DNA of 7,189 nucleotides from JAKQIM01 sp029557965 (GCA_035341015.1 DAOQUL010000127.1:1-7189); one strand, 5' to 3'; positions 1 through 6,320 are shown, counted from the stretch's first letter. Made by a program: numbers and translations. The notes: generated by a model from the letters alone, not told the origin.

Positions 1-19
1 ATTTTGGTACTTTATATTA

Positions 20-49
20 TTGCGCCATACAAAGAAGTTAGTGTATAAT
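20..49 (+). promoter_or_regulatory. Candidate sigma-70 promoter of the lipoprotein gene
   Basis: A perfect TATAAT lies at 44-49. A weak -35 candidate, TTGCGC, lies at 20-25, giving an 18-base spacer. The flanks are AT-rich compared with the rest of the window. Transcription would start near 56, leaving a leader of about 100 nt before the ATG at 160. The -10 box is strong evidence; the -35 matches only TTG. No sigma-54-type GG-N10-GC element with a good consensus was seen here, so this gene appears to use the housekeeping sigma factor. Confidence 0.55.
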
Positions 50-159
50 TGTTTTAAGCGTTTCAATTGCTTCGATAATTAAATACGTGGGGAGTGGGGC
101 CTAAATATGCGCGTTGCCTATCGACATGGTTCCCCCATTCGCCTGTGGGAAATGAGACT

Positions 160-1593
160 ATGAATCGTCCTCGGCAGTATAAGTTGACTTATATTCTGTT
201 GGCTTTGCTACCTCTGCTCTTGTCTACTGCTTGCAATTTTTCAAAACCGGAGGAGCCGCCCATCGGGTATGAGATCGCGCCAGAACTGATTGGCATTTAC
301 GAGAGGGCGGGAGGGGAAGATGTTTTGGGGATTGGCATTTCCCCGAGCTTTCCTAATAATGGGAATTTGTACCAGTACACTGTAGGAGCTGTGTTGGTGT
401 ACAACAGCCAAACCGGTGAGGATTTTCTTTATCCCCTGGCAAGGGATTGGAAGATAGAGTCTCCAAACGAGGCTATGCCGGAGGATAGTACTGTTCCGTA
501 CGTGAACGGTCACCAGATATGGGAAGAATTGATCCCGTTGTACGAAACCTATGGGGATACCTGGGGCCTGCCGTTGACGGGCGTGCTGCGTAATGAGGAA
601 GAGCGGCGGTTCGAACAGTTTTTCGAAGGGATTGGGTTCTACCGCAATTATGGTGACCCGTTTGGGACTATTCATGTGCTGCCGTACGGCGATTGGATGT
701 GCAAGGATCGATGTTCTTATGATGGTGGCGTAGAGGGGGAACCGAAGATGCCTCTGCCCTCTGATGATGAGGCCTTGCGATTTTGTGATGCTGCTTTCAT
801 GACTACGGCTGAGCGCTTGGAGTGGAACTTTACGGGGCGCCCATTCAGCAGCACTTATTGGAATCTGGATAGGGTCTGCGAAAAGATTTTCGAAAACGTT
901 GTGATGTATTACGATGCTGATGCCAAGGATGTGGAGTTGCGTGACCTGGGAAGCGGGTATATTGTGGCTGAGCCACCTGTACCCTGTGACCCTGAGGTGA
1001 GCTGTTTTTCTCCGCAAGATAATATGGGTTACAACATTCCTGAATTGTTCTCAGGCTACATTGCGGCTCACGGTGGGTTAGATGCTTCGGGCCTGCCCAT
1101 CACCCAGGTGCTGCCCAGCACGGACGGCGGTATTTACCAATGTTATACCAATGTTTGCCTGGCTTTTGACCCCAATGCCCCTGAGGAGCTGCGCATTGGG
1201 CCGTTGGACCTGGGCCGCCAATACAAGCTCCGGCAGGATGCCCTGGCTACGCCAGAGCCGACCGTGCCGCCGGCAGGTGGCGGTGTCGCCCTGTTTACGA
1301 GGGCGCGATACCCCTTCTTGGATCTGGGACAAGCACAGGAAATTGAGATCACGGTCTACCGTGGTAACCTGCCGCTGCCAGGTGCTAGCGCCACCCTATC
1401 GGTGACGATGCCAGATGGTGGCGTGCAAACCTACCTGTTTGCACCGACGGACGCCAATGGGCAGGCCTGGCTGGAAGTGACGGTTGGAGAGGCGGATTTA
1501 AATACCATCTTCCCCTTTGGCGTCTGTGTCGTAGGGATTGTCAACCCGCCGGTTTGCGAGTACGATAGTTTTTCGATTTGGGACAGTCCTTAA
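160..1593 (+). CDS. Secreted lipoprotein with LGFP-like modules and a C-terminal Ig-like domain
   Basis: Predicted 477-residue lipoprotein of unknown function. I chose the ATG at 160 over an in-frame GTG at 94 because it gives a textbook lipoprotein signal: basic N-terminus (RPRQYK), hydrophobic stretch at residues 11-21, and lipobox S-T-A-C with the lipidated Cys at 25. GGGA at 147-150 can serve as a weak ribosome site. The mature part repeats an LGFP-like pattern (Tyr..GG...LG.P, then an aromatic 'F/Y..G' strand) at about 36-98, 116-178 and 291-353. A partial copy lies at 224-264. A Pro/Gly linker (363-375) leads to an Ig-like beta domain (about 378-474; DANGQAWLEVTV resembles the conserved strand of such folds). 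Ten Cys besides Cys25 suggest disulfides and an extracytoplasmic location. LGFP-type modules are associated with cell-envelope attachment; any role here is inference. No catalytic motif is visible. Confidence 0.85.
   Translation: MNRPRQYKLTYILLALLPLLLSTACNFSKPEEPPIGYEIAPELIGIYERAGGEDVLGIGISPSFPNNGNLYQYTVGAVLVYNSQTGEDFLYPLARDWKIESPNEAMPEDSTVPYVNGHQIWEELIPLYETYGDTWGLPLTGVLRNEEERRFEQFFEGIGFYRNYGDPFGTIHVLPYGDWMCKDRCSYDGGVEGEPKMPLPSDDEALRFCDAAFMTTAERLEWNFTGRPFSSTYWNLDRVCEKIFENVVMYYDADAKDVELRDLGSGYIVAEPPVPCDPEVSCFSPQDNMGYNIPELFSGYIAAHGGLDASGLPITQVLPSTDGGIYQCYTNVCLAFDPNAPEELRIGPLDLGRQYKLRQDALATPEPTVPPAGGGVALFTRARYPFLDLGQAQEIEITVYRGNLPLPGASATLSVTMPDGGVQTYLFAPTDANGQAWLEVTVGEADLNTIFPFGVCVVGIVNPPVCEYDSFSIWDSP
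1590..1593. other. Interlocked convergent stop codons (TTAA)
   Basis: The palindrome TTAA supplies TAA for the plus-strand lipoprotein (1591-1593) and TAA for the minus-strand response regulator (1592-1590). The two convergent genes therefore overlap by 4 bases and no intergenic space is left. I saw no GC-rich hairpin followed by a T run on either strand near this point; GGACAGTCC at 1581-1589 has too small a loop to act as a terminator. Confidence 0.95.
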
Positions 1594-2762
1594 TGTGAAT
1601 TGAATAGCTCGGCCGGCAGGTGGGGGAGATCGATTGCCGGGTCATCGCAGAAGAGCATGGCGCGTTCGATCACATTGCGCAGCTCGCGGATATTGCCGGG
1701 CCAGGAATAAGCCACCAGTGCCTGCATGGCGCGCGGGGTGATATCGGTGATATTGACCCCCATGCGGGCGTTATTTTGATGAATAAAGGCCCCGACCAGC
1801 TTGGGGATGTCTTCTTTGCGCTCGCGCAAAGGTGGCAAGTGCAAATCCACCACTTTAAGCCGGTAATATAGATCCTCGCGAAAGCGTCCATCTTCCATCA
1901 AGGTTGGCAGGTGGCGATTTGACGCGGCCAGGATCTGCACGTCCACGCGGATGAGGTTGGTGCCCCCCACGCGGCGGAAGGCGCGCTCTTCGAGGGCGCG
2001 CAGCAGCTTGGCCTGCATATCGATGGGGATGGACGAGATCTCGTCCAGGAATAATATGCCGCCATCGGCCACTTCCATCAAACCGTGCTTGCGTTTTTCG
2101 GCCCCGGTGAAGGCGCCTGCCTCGTAGCCGAACAATTCTGATTCCAGCATGGTGCTCTGGATGGCGGCGCAGTTGATGGCAATGAAGGGTTGGTTGGCGC
2201 GCGGCCCCATTTGGTGGATGGCGTTGGCCAACACCTCTTTGCCGGTGCCGGTCTCGCCGGTGACCAACACAGAGACCGAGGTGAGGGCCGCGCGCTGGGC
2301 CTGTTGGAGGACAACCTGCATGGCTGGGTTATGGGAGGTGACCAGGCTGGCGTTTTGGCGCTGCGCCTGGCGCAGGTGGAGCAGCTCTCGGCGCAAGGCC
2401 ACAATCTCTTGGGCACGGTGGATGGATTTTTCCAGTTGAGCCAACTGGATGGGTTTTTGCATGAAATCATGGGCACCGCTCTTCATGGCCTCGACAGCCA
2501 TTTCAACGTCACCAAAGGCTGTGATCAGAAGAACGGGCGGGCGTACTGGCAGGCGGGCGGTTTCTTCGAGCAGGGAAGGCCCGTAACCATCCGGTAGCTG
2601 CACATCCAGGAGGATAATATCGGCCACGTCTTTTTGCAAATATTGGCGGGCCTCTGCCAGGGTGGCGGCGCCAACGACCTCATACCCCCGGGTGGTCAAG
2701 AAGGTGCTGATGTTGATGCGGGCGTTTTCTTCGTCGTCTACGATCAGGATCGTGGCGCTCAT
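1590..2762 (-). CDS. NtrC-family sigma-54 activator response regulator lacking the DNA-binding domain
   Basis: 390-residue cytoplasmic response regulator. The receiver domain (about 3-118) has acidic residues D9/D10, phospho-acceptor D53, T81 and K103. The AAA+ sigma-54 activator domain (about 143-370) has Walker A GETGTGKE (169-176), the sigma-54-contacting loop GAFTGA (216-221), Walker B GGILFLDE (234-241), an arginine-finger region REDLYYRL (295-302) and sensor II WPGNIRELRN (354-363). All residues needed for ATP hydrolysis and sigma-54 remodelling appear intact. The protein stops about 20 residues after the AAA+ domain; NtrC/AtoC proteins are usually about 450-480 residues and end in a Fis-type HTH, which is absent. 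The start overlaps the kinase stop (ATGA) and has its own Shine-Dalgarno AGGAGA. It is expected to be phosphorylated by the adjacent kinase and to activate the sigma-54 encoded in the same operon. The family is certain; the missing HTH is seen directly. Confidence 0.96.
   Translation of the reverse strand: MSATILIVDDEENARINISTFLTTRGYEVVGAATLAEARQYLQKDVADIILLDVQLPDGYGPSLLEETARLPVRPPVLLITAFGDVEMAVEAMKSGAHDFMQKPIQLAQLEKSIHRAQEIVALRRELLHLRQAQRQNASLVTSHNPAMQVVLQQAQRAALTSVSVLVTGETGTGKEVLANAIHQMGPRANQPFIAINCAAIQSTMLESELFGYEAGAFTGAEKRKHGLMEVADGGILFLDEISSIPIDMQAKLLRALEERAFRRVGGTNLIRVDVQILAASNRHLPTLMEDGRFREDLYYRLKVVDLHLPPLRERKEDIPKLVGAFIHQNNARMGVNITDITPRAMQALVAYSWPGNIRELRNVIERAMLFCDDPAIDLPHLPAELFNSH
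2759..2762 (-). other. ATGA stop/start overlap, kinase to response regulator
   Basis: On the minus strand the response-regulator ATG (2762-2760) overlaps the kinase TGA (2761-2759). This indicates one transcript and translational coupling, which would keep kinase and regulator amounts in proportion. Confidence 0.95.
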
Positions 2763-4780
2763 AGAACGTTCTCCTGTAAGATGGGTTGAACGGCGGGCAG
2801 TTGAAGGTGGAAAATCGTGCCGCCAGGAATGCTGGTTACGCTGATCACACCTTTGTGGGCCGTTACAATGCGCTTGACGATGGCCAGGCCCAGGCCGGTG
2901 CCATTGGTCTTGGTGGTGAAGAAGGGCTCAAAGATGCGATCTCGGATGTCTTGGGGAATGCCGGGCCCTGTATCTGAGATGCTGATCTCAACATAGGTGG
3001 TGGTGGCGGGCATGGGGCTGCCATCCCAGTTGTTATAAGTGACCTGGCTGGGAGCCAGGCGAGCTTTGACCGCCAGCAGGCCGCCGGTTTTTTCCATGGC
3101 TTGCATGGCATTGTTGACCAGGTTGCCAATCACCTGCTCTAAGGCGCGGATGTCGCCGTTGATGGGCGGCAGGCCTGGATCAACCTGCAGGCGGTGTTTG
3201 ATGTTAAGGCGCATCAAGCGCGCTTCCCAACGTTCGAACAGGCTGCGCAAGGCCGGGCCAAGGTCTACGGGTTCCATGTGGTATTCCATCGGACGCACGA
3301 AGGAGAGCCCAGATTTAACCAGTTCGCTCAACCGGTCGCAATCCTTTGAGAGGCGTTTGAGCGTCTCTTGATTTGGATCCTCTTCCGGCAAATTGACGGT
3401 CATGAGCTGCAGGCCGGTGCTGATATTGTTAATGGGATTGCGCACTTCGTGGGCGAAGCTGGCCGTTACTTCTCCTAGTGTGGCGCGCTGCTCTAGCTGC
3501 TGGTTGCGCAGCATGTAATCTTCTTTCTCGCTCAAATCCTGGAAGATGATCAGCAGGGTTTCTCGTTCGGTCGGGTCGGTGATGCGCAAGATGCGCATAT
3601 CTGCTGAGAAAGCCTGGCCATTGCGGCGGTACAGCTTGACAACTCCCAACTGGTAAGCCGGGAAGCTGTTCTGGGCGGCCTGCAGGGCGGGCAGGAGCGA
3701 GGTGGTGCTGATGAGGATATCTTCGACCGGATGGCCGACAATTTCGGGGGGCGTATACCCCAGGGCTTGCTCAGCCGAGGCGTTTAGCCCAAGGATGACC
3801 TGTTCGGGAGAGAGTGCCAGGATGCTGTCGCTGGTGGCGTTGATGACGGTGGTGTAACGAGCGGCAAGATTCGAATTCTCGGCCCTAAGCTGGGCATGAG
3901 CGGTGCGGATGGCATTGGCTTCGGACAACGCAGAAATGCCTTCGGCGAGCACTTTTAAGATCTCAAGCAGGTCGTCAGGATAGGGCTCTGTTGTCCCGGC
4001 AGCCACAAGCAAGCCGATCAGCGCCTCGGGCTGGCCAATGGGGGCAGAGGCCACGTAGGCCAGTTTGGCCAGGCGGGCCTGGCGGTGGAGCTGGGTGACT
4101 GAGCGCTGGCTCTTGTTCCAGACCAGGGGCTTGTGTAAGGCGATCAGGTCTTGCGGGGCGATGCGCTCGGGCAAGGCGGAGAGGTCGCCCGAGGTGATTG
4201 TGCGGTACAGGATGGGGCTGCTGCTATCAGCCTGGTACAGCCCAATCCAGGCCGCGCCGGTCAGGCGGATGCCAGCCTGCATGGCCATGCTGTATGCGGC
4301 CTGCAGGTCATTTTGGGAGGCGGCATGGCTCAACGTGTAGAGCGCATCCCAGAGATGCTGTTGGCGTTCGTTTTTCACCTGGTGCTGGATAAGAACCGAT
4401 TGGGCCTCGATGGTGATCAGGGCCAGGTCTGTGGAGCTGGGCAAGGGCACCAGCGAGGCAGCGACCGGCAGCCTGCGGCCACTGCGGGTGACAAGCTCAA
4501 GGGCAAGGTTTTGAGCGCGGCCAATCCATTGGTGCAGAGGGGGCAGGGGTTGGTTATCGGGGTTGGTGAGCAGGTTTGCCAGGGGAAGCCCGGCCAGATC
4601 GTCGGGCAAGGAGGTGGTCATTTCGGCCAGGCGGGTATTGGCGAGCATCGTAAATCCCCGTGCCAGGTCAACCAGCAGGGCGGCTTGTGGCAGCGCATTG
4701 AGCAGCGCGGCAAAATCAGCGCTGCCTAACGGGCGGCGTTTGGGTGGCTTGACGGGGTGCAAAACAGATGAGTCGGTCAT
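2759..4780 (-). CDS. Soluble PAS-GAF-PAS sensor histidine kinase (NtrB-like)
   Basis: 673-residue histidine kinase with no transmembrane segment or signal peptide, so it should sense a cytoplasmic signal. The order is: an N-terminal PAS-like region (about 20-125), a GAF-like domain (about 142-288), a helical linker (about 288-308) and a clearer PAS domain (about 308-417; NASAEQALGYTPPEIVGH is typical). The HisKA H-box FAHEVRNPINNI follows, with phospho-acceptor His444. The HATPase domain has N-box N553/N557, G1 DTGPGIP (603-609), F-box FEPFFTTK (617-624) and G2 GTGLGL (627-632). The H-box and soluble build resemble the NtrB/AtoS group that partners NtrC-type regulators, and the next gene encodes one. 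Its ATG overlaps the rpoN stop and no good Shine-Dalgarno precedes it, so it probably depends on translational coupling. The PAS and GAF ligands cannot be inferred; the family is certain. Confidence 0.95.
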   Translation of the reverse strand: MTDSSVLHPVKPPKRRPLGSADFAALLNALPQAALLVDLARGFTMLANTRLAEMTTSLPDDLAGLPLANLLTNPDNQPLPPLHQWIGRAQNLALELVTRSGRRLPVAASLVPLPSSTDLALITIEAQSVLIQHQVKNERQQHLWDALYTLSHAASQNDLQAAYSMAMQAGIRLTGAAWIGLYQADSSSPILYRTITSGDLSALPERIAPQDLIALHKPLVWNKSQRSVTQLHRQARLAKLAYVASAPIGQPEALIGLLVAAGTTEPYPDDLLEILKVLAEGISALSEANAIRTAHAQLRAENSNLAARYTTVINATSDSILALSPEQVILGLNASAEQALGYTPPEIVGHPVEDILISTTSLLPALQAAQNSFPAYQLGVVKLYRRNGQAFSADMRILRITDPTERETLLIIFQDLSEKEDYMLRNQQLEQRATLGEVTASFAHEVRNPINNISTGLQLMTVNLPEEDPNQETLKRLSKDCDRLSELVKSGLSFVRPMEYHMEPVDLGPALRSLFERWEARLMRLNIKHRLQVDPGLPPINGDIRALEQVIGNLVNNAMQAMEKTGGLLAVKARLAPSQVTYNNWDGSPMPATTTYVEISISDTGPGIPQDIRDRIFEPFFTTKTNGTGLGLAIVKRIVTAHKGVISVTSIPGGTIFHLQLPAVQPILQENVL
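2770..2775 (-). promoter_or_regulatory. Ribosome binding site of the response regulator
   Basis: AGGAGA lies 7 bases before the ATG at 2762 on the minus strand, inside the kinase 3' end. It is the strongest Shine-Dalgarno in the operon, so the regulator may be made in excess over the kinase, whose own start has no obvious Shine-Dalgarno. Confidence 0.8.
4777..4780 (-). other. ATGA stop/start overlap, rpoN to kinase
   Basis: On the minus strand the kinase ATG (4780-4778) overlaps the rpoN TGA (4779-4777). The sequence just upstream is GC-rich and shows no convincing Shine-Dalgarno, so kinase translation likely depends on ribosomes finishing rpoN. Confidence 0.95.
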
Positions 4781-6234
4781 GGTGCGGGCATAGGCCGGGC
4801 CGCGTTGCGTAAGTGAGCGGGCAGGATTCCTTCCATCGAACGATACTTAGACACTGTGCGGCGCGCCACATCAAAGCCCTGGCGAGAGAGCAGGCCGGCC
4901 AACTCCAGGTCACTGAGGGGAGACGTTTCTTGATCGATGATCTGCTTGAGGGCAGTGCGAATGTGCAGACTGCGATCGAAGAAAATGGCCATCGGCAAGA
5001 TGCGGCGGTTGGGCATTTGGACGCCTTTGCTTGCCACGGCCCGCGAGACGGTCGATTCGTGCACGCCCAGCTCTGAGGCAAGGCGGGCGCGCGTGATGGG
5101 CTGCAGGTGGGCCTCGCCATACAGGATAAAATCGCGCTGGAGCACGGCCAGGCGCTGCGAGAGGCGCACGATGGTGTGATTGCGTTGTTGGATGCATTTG
5201 ACCAGCAAGGCGGCCTGGTCCAAATCGGTTTGCCAAAGTTCGGCCTTCTCTGCGGGAGCCTGCTGAATGGCCTGCTGGAAGAGCGGGTTGATGCGCAGCG
5301 TACCGTAATACGGTACAGCAATCTCGACCACCAGGGGCGTTTCTGGCAGGTCGTTGAGCCGAGAAATGATGATATCGGGGGTTTGGTAAGCGGTGGGATG
5401 ATCGTTATGAGGCAGGCTGCGGCCGGCTTCGCCCCAGTGGGCGCGGGCCGGAAAGGGATTGAGGTTGTCGCTGATGAAATCGGCCAGGCGGTGGGCCTCG
5501 GCAGTTGAAATCTTCAGCAGGCGGCCCAATTCCAGGTAGCGGCGGTGGCTTAACAGATCCATCCCCTGCGTGACGGCCTGGACTGCCAGGGGTGGAGCGG
5601 AATGGGTCTCGTTGAGCGCCTCGATCTGCACCAGCAAGGCCGCCTGCGGGGTCGGTGATCCAACGCCGAGGGGATCGGCCATCTGGATGATGCGGAGCAC
5701 TTTTTCGATGCGCGCCAGGGGAACATGGTGGTAAAGGGCGATTTCAGCCAGGGGGATGGCCAGCAGGCCGTCTTCATTCAAGCTGGTCAGGATATGGGCA
5801 GCCAGGGGGCGGTCGTCGATTTGCAGCTCGGTGGCTACCTGGCGCAGCACATACTGCGGCAGGGTTTCGGTAGCACCTGCCAGTTGATCATCGGGCAGGT
5901 CTGAACCTGATGCGGCGCCAGCGTGAGACGAAGCCGGGTAGCGCTCAGTGAATTCTTGCGGCGGGGCCAAGAAGACGATCGGTTGATCGGGGGAGGCACG
6001 GCGCGGATTGGTGCAGACCGGGCACATTGCGGGCCCTTTGGCGCGGCGCGGCAGCAGCCGCTGGCAGCCAGGGCAGCGGTGCTCCTCCAGCAGTTCCAGG
6101 GCCGGGTTGCGCGCCAACTCTGCGTCGATCTTTTGACGCAGGGCAGTGGTGGGCAGCTCGAGCAGGCTCATGGTCTGCGCCAGATGAGCGGTGGTCAGGG
6201 GGCGCAGAGAAGTTGTCTGGCGTTGCAGGTACAT
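4777..6234 (-). CDS. rpoN: RNA polymerase sigma-54 factor with a zinc-ribbon-like insertion
   Basis: 485-residue sigma-54; E. coli RpoN is 477. Region I (about 5-50, LRPLTTAHLAQTMSLLELP and ARNPALELLE) matches the activator-interacting N-terminus. The core-binding part includes LNEDGLLAI (152-160), ADPLGVGSPTPQAALLVQ (186-203) and LNPFPA (258-263, compared with the usual LNPKPG). The HTH signature is P379..A386..VHESTVSR (391-398), and the RpoN box is ARRTVSKYRS (457-466), close to the family's ARRTVAKYRE. Together these support -24/-12 promoter recognition. Between regions I and III sit C54xxC57 and C71xxC74, a zinc-ribbon pattern not typical of RpoN. I chose the ATG at 6234 over an in-frame ATG at 6384 because homology begins just after it, GAGG precedes it, and the longer form would begin upstream of the predicted transcription start. 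It is the first gene of the sigma-54/kinase/activator operon. Confidence 0.95.
   Translation of the reverse strand: MYLQRQTTSLRPLTTAHLAQTMSLLELPTTALRQKIDAELARNPALELLEEHRCPGCQRLLPRRAKGPAMCPVCTNPRRASPDQPIVFLAPPQEFTERYPASSHAGAASGSDLPDDQLAGATETLPQYVLRQVATELQIDDRPLAAHILTSLNEDGLLAIPLAEIALYHHVPLARIEKVLRIIQMADPLGVGSPTPQAALLVQIEALNETHSAPPLAVQAVTQGMDLLSHRRYLELGRLLKISTAEAHRLADFISDNLNPFPARAHWGEAGRSLPHNDHPTAYQTPDIIISRLNDLPETPLVVEIAVPYYGTLRINPLFQQAIQQAPAEKAELWQTDLDQAALLVKCIQQRNHTIVRLSQRLAVLQRDFILYGEAHLQPITRARLASELGVHESTVSRAVASKGVQMPNRRILPMAIFFDRSLHIRTALKQIIDQETSPLSDLELAGLLSRQGFDVARRTVSKYRSMEGILPAHLRNAARPMPAP
5300..5316. repeat. 17-bp perfect inverted repeat inside rpoN
   Basis: GTACCGTA-A-TACGGTAC has 8-bp arms and a single central base. 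It lies in the rpoN codons for VPYYGTL, so coding constraint (two adjacent Tyr codons) may explain it. No second copy was noticed. Confidence 0.5.
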
Positions 6235-6243
6235 GTTTGGTAG

Positions 6244-6247
6244 CCTC
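6244..6247 (-). promoter_or_regulatory. Ribosome binding site of rpoN
   Basis: On the minus strand GAGG stands 9 bases before the ATG at 6234. It lies within the predicted 28-nt leader of the sigma-54 transcript and supports 6234 as the start codon. Confidence 0.65.
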
Positions 6248-6272
6248 AAGTATAGCCGGGTTTCTCTATAGT

Positions 6273-6289
6273 TGCAAGTTTTGTGCCAA
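6273..6289 (-). promoter_or_regulatory. Sigma-54 (-24/-12) promoter of the rpoN operon
   Basis: The minus strand reads TTGGCACAAAACTTGCA from 6289 to 6273. It matches the known sigma-54 consensus TTGGCAC-N5-TTGCA throughout, with the invariant GG (6287-6286) and GC (6275-6274) separated by exactly 10 bases. Taking the C at 6274 as -12, transcription should start near the A at 6262. That is 28 nt before the rpoN ATG, with the GAGG ribosome site inside the leader. No comparable sigma-70 promoter was found on this strand. It implies that sigma-54, with an activator, drives its own operon. The match is seen directly; activity is inference. Confidence 0.88.
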
Positions 6290-6309
6290 AACTGCATGGA
6301 TGATACAAT
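6281..6309 (+). promoter_or_regulatory. Candidate sigma-70 promoter of the proline dehydrogenase gene
   Basis: TTGTGC (6281-6286) and TACAAT (6304-6309) are 17 bases apart, and a TGA directly before the -10 makes an extended -10 (TGATACAAT, 6301-6309). Transcription would start near 6316. An alternative is a second extended -10, TGCTAGAAT (6330-6338), without a recognisable -35. The -35 here lies inside the sigma-54 promoter of the opposite strand, so the two polymerases could exclude one another. Confidence 0.45.
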
Positions 6310-6320
6310 GCCCCAGGCAT
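6308..6320. repeat. Short inverted repeat between the divergent promoters
   Basis: ATGCC-CCA-GGCAT is a perfect 5-bp-arm dyad. It overlaps the end of the candidate proline dehydrogenase -10 and lies about 46-58 bases upstream of the predicted rpoN operon start. The position would suit an operator, but the repeat is short and could be chance. Confidence 0.35.

Noticed and set aside
96..110. GG-N10-GC pattern ahead of the lipoprotein as a sigma-54 promoter
   Set aside because: Only the GG and GC dinucleotides and a few other bases match; the -24 TGGCAC and -12 TTGC contexts are poor, while a perfect TATAAT lies at 44-49.
94..159. GTG start at 94 for the lipoprotein
   Set aside because: It would put 22 residues ahead of a complete lipoprotein signal peptide; the ATG at 160 gives a normal signal with the lipobox Cys at 25.
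681..690. GCCGTACGGC palindrome
   Set aside because: A single 10-bp palindrome inside coding sequence, with no promoter context or second copy noticed.
241..1017. 258-codon minus-strand open frame opposite the lipoprotein
   Set aside because: It has no recognisable domain, lies wholly antisense to a gene with a clear signal peptide and modules, and has no ribosome site evidence.
1480..1590. A frameshifted or detached HTH for the response regulator beyond its stop
   Set aside because: The minus strand beyond 1590 is antisense to the lipoprotein Ig-like domain, and I saw no HTH-like open frame continuing there, so the HTH is absent, not broken off.
4151..4729. 192-codon plus-strand open frame opposite the kinase
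   Set aside because: It is antisense to the kinase, with Gly/Gln-rich sequence lacking family features.
4716..5321. 201-codon minus-strand open frame overlapping the rpoN 3' half
   Set aside because: It is a shifted-frame shadow of rpoN, rich in Arg/Pro/Ser/Cys as expected for GC-rich out-of-frame translation.
6249..6254. TATACT on the minus strand as a sigma-70 -10 for rpoN
   Set aside because: Transcription would start near 6242, after the GAGG ribosome site, and no matching -35 was seen.
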